A stretch of 9,080 nucleotides of DNA from a bacterium F11 (GTDB lineage: Bacteria > Elusimicrobiota > Elusimicrobia > F11), in assembly GCA_002176905.1 (NCBI GenBank), contig MSYE01000199.1, forward strand, positions 1 through 9,080, in the 5' to 3' direction. The notes beneath the pieces were generated by a model that was not told where the DNA came from, searched no databases, and was given only the letters and a program-made list of their open reading frames with translations. This document shows, piece after piece, positions 1 through 5,646 of the stretch. The position numbers and the translations under genes were made by a program. Position 1 is the first letter of the stretch; each line of letters opens with the position of its first letter.

Positions 1-240
1 ATCCAGATCCGCAAGGGCATTAATGCCCCCTTTGAGATTTTTTAGCTTCTTAAATCCAATTTGCTGCAGTTGCCGGATGGCCTTGGCAGATCTCGCTCCG
101 GATCTGCAATGAACAATATACTCCTTATTTGGGCTATGAAGAACGAAAAGTCGGATTCCGTCGATTCCATGAAGACGGGATTGGTTGGATGCAAATACGA
201 ACCTCAAATCGTTTGGAATCGGCAACAGCATCGAAGGCAT
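1..240 (-). CDS. Rhodanese-domain protein, partial (3' end beyond left edge; 5' end uncertain)
   Basis: The minus-strand frame reads into the left edge without a stop. Its clearest part, encoded by about 147-1, contains KEYIVHCRSGARSAK, then QQIGFKKLKNLKGGINALADLD. This is the catalytic loop (Cys codon at 108-106) and the C-terminal helix and strand of a rhodanese domain. Such domains carry a persulfide on this Cys and transfer sulfur. They occur alone or at the C-terminus of MoeB/ThiF-type activating enzymes, whose KNLKGGI ending this resembles. ATG 240 is the only good start in the frame, and a weak GAG lies upstream. The residues it adds (MLLPIPNDLRFVFASNQSRLHG) align loosely with the usual LLDVREP...IPG region but lack the conserved D, R and E. 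So the gene may start elsewhere, be frameshifted, or be decayed. The frame stays open upstream to about 414. The rhodanese call is strong; the 5' boundary and functionality are not. Confidence 0.6.
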   Translation of the reverse strand, partial: MPSMLLPIPNDLRFVFASNQSRLHGIDGIRLFVLHSPNKEYIVHCRSGARSAKAIRQLQQIGFKKLKNLKGGINALADLD

Positions 241-263
241 CCGATATTTCTCAAATAAATCTA

Positions 264-1136
264 ATGTTAAACAGCATGGGCTTGGTTTGTGATTATATGG
301 GATGGAACTTCCATGTAAACGAAAACGATGAATCCGGTGAGCTTGTTGTTTCTGTGGGATATCCGGAGAAAAAGAAACAGACAACTTTTCAACTGGTTTT
401 ATCCTTATGGGGCTTCATTGTTGTTCCACTAACCTTTTTGTCCGGAGCCCTTCCTTTGACCCTTCTTTTCTTGGTGTTGTCATTTTTTCATTTGGATCTC
501 AGTCACCTTTCAAATTTGTTCCAAAATATATTTGGAGATTTGGGAATATCCAATTATCTGCAAGCTGACATGGGATTTCCGTTGATTTCAAACCTATCTA
601 CCCGTGATCATAACTCAATAAAGGAGGATCGTGTCCATCTTCAGGTTGCTAATTTGATCAGAAATCGTCCCTTGAGTTTGGGGATCGGTGTTGCAACAGT
701 TCGAATTGGGAAGTTAAATCAGAAGGAAGATTTTGAAGAAGATATTCGGATCTTGCGGGGTTGGGAAGAACATGGACCCAAAGTCTTGGTTGTACAAGAT
801 GGAGAAAAAGCGAAATCGTATGCAAGAAAATATCCCGACATATCTTTTGTCACAAATGATCAGGAAGGAATAACCAACCTTCATGCTATTTTAGAAGATC
901 ATCCCATCTCAAAGATGATGGTGTTGGTTGATTCCCAAGGAAAAGACGATCTGGAGGGTTCCTCTATAATTGACTACCTAACAACATTGGAATCGGAGAA
1001 CGACCTGCCCATTCTGTCCTATCTGACCTTTGGTGTATTTCCTTACCTTTTGGGTAGGTTGTTCAACCTGAATCGATTGGAGGAAGCTCCTAAACCGAAT
1101 TGGAAACGGTTTCGGTTGATGGCGCGACAGGCGTAA
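264..1136 (+). CDS. Unrecognised membrane-anchored protein
   Basis: I do not recognise this family. From ATG 264 the product has 290 residues. It has a polar N-terminal segment of about 40 residues and a hydrophobic stretch at about 42-75 that could form two short membrane helices, with SGALP as the turn between them. A soluble region of about 215 residues follows, rich in alternating hydrophobic and charged residues (for example KVLVVQDGEKAKSYARKY and KMMVLVDSQGKDDLEG, which look like beta-strand/helix units). The C-terminus is basic. No catalytic motif is evident. The start is uncertain. The frame is open back to 54, with TTG 129 and ATG 189 as longer starts and ATG 276 and 297 as shorter ones, and none has a clear Shine-Dalgarno. 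I chose 264 because the longer versions run antisense into the rhodanese frame. The longer N-terminus (GYEERKVGFRRFHEDGIGW) nevertheless looks protein-like. It stands alone, 130 bases before tRNA-Val. Confidence 0.6.
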   Translation: MLNSMGLVCDYMGWNFHVNENDESGELVVSVGYPEKKKQTTFQLVLSLWGFIVVPLTFLSGALPLTLLFLVLSFFHLDLSHLSNLFQNIFGDLGISNYLQADMGFPLISNLSTRDHNSIKEDRVHLQVANLIRNRPLSLGIGVATVRIGKLNQKEDFEEDIRILRGWEEHGPKVLVVQDGEKAKSYARKYPDISFVTNDQEGITNLHAILEDHPISKMMVLVDSQGKDDLEGSSIIDYLTTLESENDLPILSYLTFGVFPYLLGRLFNLNRLEEAPKPNWKRFRLMARQA

Positions 1137-1152
1137 GAGCCTGATTATGAGC

Positions 1153-1181
1153 TCGAAATTCAATTAAAATTATCCTATTAT
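1153..1181 (+). promoter_or_regulatory. Possible sigma70-type promoter for tRNA-Val
   Basis: TCGAAA (1153-1158; four of six to the -35 consensus) and TATTAT (1176-1181; five of six to the -10 consensus) are separated by 17 bases. They lie just downstream of the unknown gene. Transcription would start near 1188, giving a tRNA precursor with a 5' leader of about 80 nt that includes the hairpin at 1241-1265. This is inferred from sequence only. Confidence 0.35.
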
Positions 1182-1220
1182 CGGACGTTCGGTGGTGAGG
1201 AATGACGGATGTTACGTTGT

Positions 1221-1240
1221 CCGAAAGCCGAAAGCCGAGG
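1221..1240 (+). repeat. Short tandem direct repeat CCGAAAG
   Basis: CCGAAAG occurs twice in tandem (1221-1227, 1228-1234), followed by a third partial copy, CCGAGG. The block sits between the possible promoter and the hairpin in the tRNA-Val leader. GTCCGA at 1219-1224 is also a perfect inverted copy of TCGGAC at 1181-1186, so the leader may fold upstream of the repeat. Function unknown. Confidence 0.5.
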
Positions 1241-1265
1241 GAATATTTTCCTTCGGAAAATATTC
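1241..1265 (+). other. Perfect 11-bp hairpin directly 5' of tRNA-Val
   Basis: GAATATTTTCC and GGAAAATATTC are exact reverse complements around a TTC apex. The stem ends one base before the first base of the mature tRNA. On the + strand it is followed by the tRNA, not a T-run, so it is not a conventional terminator. On a precursor transcript it would sit at the RNase P cleavage site or just 5' of it. Confidence 0.75.
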
Positions 1266-1266
1266 A

Positions 1267-1340
1267 GCGCGGTTAGCTCAGTTGGTTAGAGTACTACCTT
1301 GACATGGTAGGGGTCAGAGGTTCGAATCCTCTACCGCGCA
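1267..1340 (+). tRNA. tRNA-Val (GAC)
   Basis: A complete cloverleaf can be drawn by hand. The acceptor stem GCGCGGT pairs with ACCGCGC, with discriminator A at 1340. The D arm is GCTC/GAGT with an AGTTGGTTA loop. The anticodon stem CTACC/GGTAG encloses the loop TTGACAT, so the anticodon is GAC at 1301-1303, reading valine GUC/GUU codons. The variable loop has five bases. The T arm is AGAGG/CCTCT with the TTCGAAT loop. The 3' CCA is not encoded (GGA follows) and must be added after transcription. No U-tract terminator separates it from thrS, so read-through into thrS is possible. Confidence 0.97.
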
Positions 1341-1364
1341 GGAAATTTTGCTGGTAGCAAAAAT

Positions 1365-1451
1365 TGGCATTAGAAAATGGAAAATGGATCAAGGAATTAT
1401 TTATTGATAATAAAGGTGGGGGCAAAATTTCCCCTCCATTTTCCAATGCTA
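1365..1451 (+). promoter_or_regulatory. Structured thrS leader: long-range stem with two possible registers
   Basis: Bases 1367-1381 pair with 1435-1449 in 14 of 15 positions, and the stem extends slightly outward to 1365/1451. The 5' arm contains a tandem repeat, AAAATGG twice (1374-1387). The 3' arm TCCATTTTCC (1435-1444) can therefore pair instead with the second copy at 1379-1388, ten of ten. Inside the loop, GGGG (1419-1422) can pair with CCCC (1431-1434). No T-run follows, so it is not an obvious terminator. The thrS start lies 27 bases after the 3' arm. A role in thrS expression is inferred from position; no T-box motif or tRNA-Thr-like arm was seen. A very weak promoter (TTGCTG, 17 bp, TAGAAA, from 1348) overlaps its 5' side. 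Confidence 0.45.
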
Positions 1452-1478
1452 TTTTCAAAAATAATTTCATAATAATTA

Positions 1479-3242
1479 ATGAAAACAGCACCCAAACCTC
1501 AACAACTAGATAAAGACGACTACCTCCACAAACTCCGCCACACCACAGCGCACATTTTGGCGGAGGCGGTTCTGCAACTTTATCCCGGGACCAAATTGAC
1601 CATTGGTCCACCCACCGAAGACGGTTTCTATTACGATTTTGATAGCTCTCATCACTTTACAGAAGAAGATCTTCAGAAGATCGAGAAGCAGATGAAGAGA
1701 AATTCCAAACAGATTGCCAAGATCGTCGGTGAAAAAAAACATCGAACAGAAGCCCGTGATTATTGGGATAAAAAGGGAGAAAAATACAAAGTTGAAATTA
1801 TCGATGACCTTCCACCTGATGCCCCTATTACGTTTTACACCCACCGAAACTTCACGGATCTTTGCAAGGGGGGACATCTGGATTCAACCAAGGATGTCAA
1901 ATTCTTCAAGCTGACCAAAGTTGCTGGGGCATACTGGAGGGGAGATGAAAAACGGGAACAACTCCAACGCATTTACGGAACTGTTTGGCCAACAGAAGAG
2001 GAATTAAAAGAATATCTTCATAGAGTAGAAGAAGCCAAAAAGCGGGATCATCGAGAGCTGGGCCCCAAATTGGGTCTCTATACGATTCATCCCGATAAAA
2101 CAGGCAGCGGATTTGTTCTTTGGCACCCTAAAGGGGCTTTTATTCGAAATACTCTTGAATCTTACCTGCGGGATCTTCATTTGAAAAATGGATATCAACT
2201 GGCTTTCTCTCCTCATGTCGGACTCTCCAACCTTTGGGAAACCAGCGGTCATCTTGGCTACTACAAAGAAAATATGTTTCCAGAGATGAAACTCGAGAAC
2301 CAATCTTTTTATGTCAAACCCATGACCTGTCCCTTTCATATCACCATCTACAAATCAGATCTTCATAGCTACAGGGAACTTCCCATTCGGCTTTATGAAC
2401 ATGGGACCGTTTATCGGTATGAGCGAAGTGGGGTTTTGCATGGAACTTTACGGGTAAGAGGCTTTACACAAGATGATACCCATATTTTTTGTCGCTTTGA
2501 CCAGCTCCAGGAAGAGATCACCGGCGTTTTGACCATGGCCAAGGAGATCCTTAATGTTTTTGGTTTCAATGAATACGAATTAAAACTTTCCACCAGACCT
2601 GAAAAATTTGTGGGAGATGAGAAATTGTGGGATCAGGCCGAGAAAGTCCTTTCCGATGCCCTACGAGAATCAGGGATGGAATTTGAGATTGATCCTGGTG
2701 AAGGCGTTTTTTATGGACCCAAGATTGATATCAAAATTAAAGACTCAATAGGGAGAAGGTGGCAATGCTCCACCATTCAAGTCGATTTTAATTTACCGGA
2801 ACGGTTCCGAGCCACTTACAGAAACTCGGAGGGCAAAGATGTTCCCGTTGTCATGGTTCATCGGGCCATTTTGGGATCGCTTGAACGATTCTTCGGGATT
2901 CTTATCGAACATTATGCTGGGGCTTTCCCTTCATGGTTGGCGCCCATCCAAGTCGCTGTGCTCCCCATATCCGAAAAACAAGGAGAATTTGCCAAGGGGG
3001 TATGTGAAAAGTTTAAGGAATTGGGCATTCGTGCCGACCTTCGTGATCAAAATGACAAAATTGGTGCCAAGATAAGAACCGCCACGCTTGAGAAAATTCC
3101 ATATATGGCGATTCTAGGAGACAGAGAAAAGGAATCGGGGAAAATCTCAATTCGAACGCGATCGGGAAAAGACTTGGGAAGTGTTGATATTGAGTCTTTT
3201 ATAAGTCTTTTGAAAAAAGAAATCGAAAACAAAAACTTTTAA
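1479..3242 (+). CDS. thrS: Threonine--tRNA ligase (ThrRS), form lacking the TGS domain
   Basis: This class II synthetase charges tRNA-Thr with threonine in the cytoplasm, through threonyl-adenylate. The 587 residues contain the N2 editing domain (about 15-195), with HTTAH (H21, H25) and CKGGH (C129, H133), the metal-like pair of motifs used to clear Ser-tRNA-Thr. The catalytic core (about 205-480) has the zinc ligands C284 (MTCPFH), H335 (DDTHIF) and H461 (MVHRAI), motif 2 (RYERSG, then RVRGFTQDD) and motif 3 (LGSLERFFG). The anticodon-binding domain is about 487-587. The usual N-terminal TGS domain of about 60 residues is missing: the HTTAH motif starts at residue 21, against about 73 in the E. 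coli enzyme. An in-frame TAA at 1473-1475, two codons before the ATG, rules out a longer start. There is no Shine-Dalgarno; the 20 bases before ATG contain no G. First gene of the thrS-pheT cluster; infC follows after 190 bases. Confidence 0.97.
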   Translation: MKTAPKPQQLDKDDYLHKLRHTTAHILAEAVLQLYPGTKLTIGPPTEDGFYYDFDSSHHFTEEDLQKIEKQMKRNSKQIAKIVGEKKHRTEARDYWDKKGEKYKVEIIDDLPPDAPITFYTHRNFTDLCKGGHLDSTKDVKFFKLTKVAGAYWRGDEKREQLQRIYGTVWPTEEELKEYLHRVEEAKKRDHRELGPKLGLYTIHPDKTGSGFVLWHPKGAFIRNTLESYLRDLHLKNGYQLAFSPHVGLSNLWETSGHLGYYKENMFPEMKLENQSFYVKPMTCPFHITIYKSDLHSYRELPIRLYEHGTVYRYERSGVLHGTLRVRGFTQDDTHIFCRFDQLQEEITGVLTMAKEILNVFGFNEYELKLSTRPEKFVGDEKLWDQAEKVLSDALRESGMEFEIDPGEGVFYGPKIDIKIKDSIGRRWQCSTIQVDFNLPERFRATYRNSEGKDVPVVMVHRAILGSLERFFGILIEHYAGAFPSWLAPIQVAVLPISEKQGEFAKGVCEKFKELGIRADLRDQNDKIGAKIRTATLEKIPYMAILGDREKESGKISIRTRSGKDLGSVDIESFISLLKKEIENKNF

Positions 3243-3318
3243 ATCAATCCATATTAAAAGCCTCATAAAACGATTCTCTTTTTGATATTTGCGCCATATC
3301 TTCATGACTTCTTACTGG

Positions 3319-3347
3319 TTGACAACGATTTTCACCATTGCTAATAT
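3319..3347 (+). promoter_or_regulatory. Sigma70-type promoter for infC-rpmI-rplT-pheST
   Basis: A perfect TTGACA (3319-3324) is followed by a 17-base spacer and TAATAT (3342-3347, four of six to TATAAT). It lies in the non-coding gap after thrS, and transcription is expected to begin near 3353-3355. This would give infC and the downstream genes a promoter independent of thrS. The resulting RNA meets an intrinsic terminator within about 25 bases. Confidence 0.7.
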
Positions 3348-3377
3348 TGATGACCTAATAAATCACGTTCTTGTGGT

Positions 3378-3410
3378 TTGCCAGGGTTCTTAAAATCCTG
3401 GCAATTTTTT
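3378..3410 (+). terminator. Intrinsic terminator in the infC leader (probable attenuator)
   Basis: TTGCCAGG (3378-3385) pairs perfectly with CCTGGCAA (3397-3404). A further G-T, T-A, T-A extension leaves a five-base loop (CTTAA), and the stem is followed by six T (3405-3410). It lies downstream of the promoter at 3319-3347 and only nine bases upstream of the infC Shine-Dalgarno, so infC expression requires read-through. It could also end thrS transcripts. A small ATCAC/GTGGT hairpin (3362-3377) abuts it on the 5' side. Leader attenuators before infC-rpmI-rplT are known in other bacteria, for example the L20 leader of Bacillus. Here the effector is unknown and I see no clear antiterminator. 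Confidence 0.8.
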
Positions 3411-3418
3411 ATTTAAAG

Positions 3419-3424
3419 AGGAGG
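3419..3424 (+). promoter_or_regulatory. Shine-Dalgarno that fixes the ATC start of infC
   Basis: AGGAGG at 3419-3424 is a perfect anti-16S match, eight bases before ATC 3433. No ATG, GTG or TTG lies at a workable distance in the infC frame. The next non-standard candidate, ATA 3445, is 20 bases away. Confidence 0.8.
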
Positions 3425-3432
3425 GTAGAGGC

Positions 3433-3951
3433 ATCCGAAATAAAATATTTGTCCGGGTTAATTCGAACATTCGGTCTCCTGAAGTCCGTCTTATTAATGA
3501 TAACGGAGAATTGATCGGAGTAAAACCCATCCAAGAAGCGATAAGATTGGCTCAGGATGCAGCACTTGATTTAATTGAAGTGGCTCCCAATGCCAACCCA
3601 CCTGTTTGTCGAATCGGTAATTTCTCCAAGTTTTTATACGAGAAAACCAAGAAATCGAAAGAATCCCGAAAACATCGTGGTTCTGGTCATGTTAAGGAAG
3701 TTCGGTTTCGAATGAAGATTGGTGAACACGATTTTAATGTGAAAGTTGACCGGATTGTCCGATTTCTAAAAGAACATCATAAAGTGCGGATCAGCTTTAT
3801 GTTCTTCGGTAGAGAAATGCAACATCGTGACCGAGGTGATGAAATGTTGCGAAAAATTGAGGAGGCAATAAAAGGTGCGGGGGTCGTGGAACAACGCCCA
3901 CAAATGTATGGTAATCGGATGATCACGATTCTGGTTCCTCATAAAGGTTAA
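3433..3951 (+). CDS. infC: Translation initiation factor IF-3 (non-canonical ATC start)
   Basis: IF3 binds the 30S subunit, keeps it apart from 50S, and checks the start codon and initiator tRNA. With the ATC start the product has 172 residues, normal for the family. The N-terminal domain (about 1-70) reads KIFVRVNSNIRSPEVRLI, then EAIRLAQDAALDLIEVAPNA and PPVCRIGNFSKFLYE, as in known IF3. A basic linker (about 71-88) and the C-terminal domain (about 89-172, VKEVRFRMKIGEHDF to MITILVPHKG) follow. A start at TTG 3511 would delete the first 26 residues, including conserved ones. Homology therefore demands an upstream start, and ATC 3433 has AGGAGG eight bases before it. E. coli infC uses AUU, which lets IF3 repress its own mRNA; the same control is inferred here. 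rpmI follows after five bases. Confidence 0.95.
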   Translation: MRNKIFVRVNSNIRSPEVRLINDNGELIGVKPIQEAIRLAQDAALDLIEVAPNANPPVCRIGNFSKFLYEKTKKSKESRKHRGSGHVKEVRFRMKIGEHDFNVKVDRIVRFLKEHHKVRISFMFFGREMQHRDRGDEMLRKIEEAIKGAGVVEQRPQMYGNRMITILVPHKG

Positions 3952-3956
3952 GATAT

Positions 3957-4154
3957 ATGCCAAAGTTAAAATCACATAGTGGATCAAAGAAAAGGTTTAA
4001 AATTTCAAAAAATGGAAAAGTTCGTTACAAACGCTCCGGAGCGAGACATCTTCTTCAAGGAATGTCTTCTTCAAGAAGTCGTTTTTTTCGACGAACTGAT
4101 TCCCTGAATCAAACACAAGGAAAAGTTATCAAACGATTGTTACCTTACAGCTAA
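3957..4154 (+). CDS. rpmI: 50S ribosomal protein bL35
   Basis: A small, very basic protein of 65 residues, the normal length, belonging to the large ribosomal subunit. It begins MPKLKSHSGSKKRFKISKNGK, which matches the bL35 opening (PKMKTHSGAAKRF type). The ARHLLQGMSSSRSRFFR segment corresponds to the conserved RRHLL..KSSKRKR region. The C-terminus is ...VIKRLLPYS. The start ATG 3957 has AAAGG about nine bases upstream, inside the end of infC, and the gap to infC is five bases. The infC-rpmI-rplT trio is one of the most conserved gene blocks in bacteria. In E. coli, L20 represses translation of rpmI and rplT; whether that holds here cannot be seen. Confidence 0.96.
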   Translation: MPKLKSHSGSKKRFKISKNGKVRYKRSGARHLLQGMSSSRSRFFRRTDSLNQTQGKVIKRLLPYS

Positions 4155-4174
4155 GATAAGGAAAGGAACCAGTT

Positions 4175-4540
4175 ATGCGAGTTAGAAGCGTTACTTATAC
4201 AAGACAAAGGAAGAAAAAACATTACCGACGAGCCAAGGGATCGTATGCCACAAAAAAGAATCGTTGGCGAATGGTTAAACAACATCTGAGAAAAGTTCAT
4301 GAATTTGCTTATGTCTCACGTAAGGACCGGAAACCGAACTTTCGTCGGCTCTGGATTATTCGAATTAATGCCGCTTCTCGTGAGTACGGCAAATTAACAT
4401 ATGGCCAGTTTATGAATGGGCTGAAAAAAGCAAATGTGTCAATGGATCGGAAAGTATTGGCGGATTTGGCTGTTAACGATCCGGAGAGTTTCAGAGAATT
4501 GACCAATATAGCAAGATCAAGTCTCGCCCCTGCGGCGTAA
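4175..4540 (+). CDS. rplT: 50S ribosomal protein bL20
   Basis: bL20 binds 23S rRNA early in 50S assembly and is an autoregulator of this operon in several bacteria. The 121 residues have the long basic N-terminal extension (MRVRSVTYTRQRKKKHYRRAKGS) and the conserved globular part: FRRLWIIRINAASREYG, then FMNGLKKANVSMDRKVLADLAVNDPESF. The N-terminal part is less like the consensus PRVKRGV opening than the rest. A strong purine-rich ribosome binding site (AAGGAAAGGA, 4158-4167) precedes the ATG. It follows rpmI after 20 bases and precedes pheS by 40 bases. That 40-base gap holds no terminator, only an ATTGATCAAT palindrome (4543-4552), so transcription probably continues into pheST. Confidence 0.96.
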   Translation: MRVRSVTYTRQRKKKHYRRAKGSYATKKNRWRMVKQHLRKVHEFAYVSRKDRKPNFRRLWIIRINAASREYGKLTYGQFMNGLKKANVSMDRKVLADLAVNDPESFRELTNIARSSLAPAA

Positions 4541-4580
4541 CAATTGATCAATCCCTTTCTCTTTTTAAAAAATCATATCA

Positions 4581-5612
4581 ATGGACCTGAAAGAACTTGA
4601 GAAAGAGGCCTTCGAAGCACTTGACCAGATTAAAACCTTGCCAGATATGGAGTCGCTATATACGCGATATCTGGGCAGGAAAGAAGGTCAATTAACCAAA
4701 ATCCTCAGAAGTCTGGGGAGTCTCCCTCCTGAAGAGAAGAAAGCGATTGGTAGGGAAGCCAATCAATTGCGTACCCTTCTAGAAGAAAAAATATCACTCA
4801 AGAAAAAAACCTTAGAGGACAACGTCCTTGATCAACGCATAAAAGACCAACAAATTGATTTGACTCTTCCTGGTCGCGCCCATCCACAAGGTCGATCCCA
4901 TCCCATCCTTCAAACCATTGATGAAATCTGTGACATATTTAAATCCATTGGATTCCAAATCGTTGTTGGTCCGGATATCGAGACCGACTTTCATAATTTT
5001 ACAGCCCTGAATATTCCCCAGAATCATCCTGCGAGAGATATGCATGACACTTTCTATTTGAACTTGAATGATTCTTTATGTAAACAAAAAAATCAACCCC
5101 TGCTTTTGCGCACCCATACTTCCCCGGTCCAAATTCAGCTTATGAAAAAGGTGAAACCCCCTGTCAGAATTGTGGCGCCGGGACGGGTTTATCGACATGA
5201 GGCCATTGATGCCACCCATGCTGCTATTTTTCATCAAATTGAAGGATTGGTTATTGATGAGAAAATTTCTTTTGCTGATCTAAAAGGGACCTTGTCCTAT
5301 TTTGTCCATCAATATTTTGGGAAAAACAAAAAAGTGCGTTTTCGTCCCAGTTACTTTCCTTTTGTGGAACCGGGTGCTGAGATGGATATGGAATGGCCCT
5401 TAAAAAAAGGATCATCAGCATCCAATTGGATGGAAATATTGGGAGCCGGGATGGTTCATCCCCAAGTCTTGCGGAATGTGGGATATGACCCCAAAAAATA
5501 TACAGGTTTTGCGTTTGGAATGGGAATCGAGCGAATTGTGATGGCACGTTACCAAATTCCTGATATTCGTTATTTCTTGGAGTCGGATCTGAGATTTCTG
5601 GAACAATTTTGA
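4581..5612 (+). CDS. pheS: Phenylalanine--tRNA ligase alpha subunit
   Basis: The catalytic subunit of the (alpha-beta)2 enzyme that charges tRNA-Phe in the cytoplasm. The 343 residues fit the usual bacterial length of about 330-350. An N-terminal coiled-coil arm (about 1-85, Lys/Glu/Leu rich) that contacts tRNA is followed by the class II core. The core shows RTHTSPVQ (177-184), motif 2 as GRVYRHEAIDATH...FHQIEGL (201-223), PSYFPFVEPGAEMDM (256-270), and motif 3 as GFAFGMGIERIVMARY (309-324). In that motif Ala311 occupies the phenylalanine-pocket position equivalent to E. coli Ala294. The start ATG 4581 has no Shine-Dalgarno; the 20 bases before it contain no G. No pheM-like leader peptide fits in the 40-base gap after rplT. 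pheT follows after 34 bases. Confidence 0.97.
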   Translation: MDLKELEKEAFEALDQIKTLPDMESLYTRYLGRKEGQLTKILRSLGSLPPEEKKAIGREANQLRTLLEEKISLKKKTLEDNVLDQRIKDQQIDLTLPGRAHPQGRSHPILQTIDEICDIFKSIGFQIVVGPDIETDFHNFTALNIPQNHPARDMHDTFYLNLNDSLCKQKNQPLLLRTHTSPVQIQLMKKVKPPVRIVAPGRVYRHEAIDATHAAIFHQIEGLVIDEKISFADLKGTLSYFVHQYFGKNKKVRFRPSYFPFVEPGAEMDMEWPLKKGSSASNWMEILGAGMVHPQVLRNVGYDPKKYTGFAFGMGIERIVMARYQIPDIRYFLESDLRFLEQF

Positions 5613-5646
5613 TGATGATTCGGATTTTGAAAATGGGTTTTAATAA

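Noticed and set aside
1346..1362. Hairpin TTTTGCT/AGCAAAA just after tRNA-Val as a tRNA terminator
   Set aside because: The stem has only two G/C pairs and no T-run follows, so it does not fit an intrinsic terminator.
1341..1478. T-box riboswitch before thrS
   Set aside because: No T-box sequence (AGGGTGGTACCGCG type), no specifier-loop layout and no terminator/antiterminator pair; the space is also too short.
1294..1611. Minus-strand ORF of 105 codons overlapping tRNA-Val and the thrS start
   Set aside because: Its C-terminal part is the reverse complement of the tRNA and it runs antisense to the well-supported thrS start; composition is not protein-like.
1506..1877. Minus-strand ORF inside thrS
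   Set aside because: A shadow of the strongly conserved thrS frame, with no SD or homology; the other antisense frames inside thrS, pheS and pheT were dropped for the same reason.
4543..4552. ATTGATCAAT palindrome as an operator
   Set aside because: Short, AT-rich and single; such a palindrome is expected by chance in this composition.
4541..4580. pheM-type leader peptide and attenuator before pheS
   Set aside because: The gap is only 40 bases, with no Phe-rich small ORF and no terminator stem.
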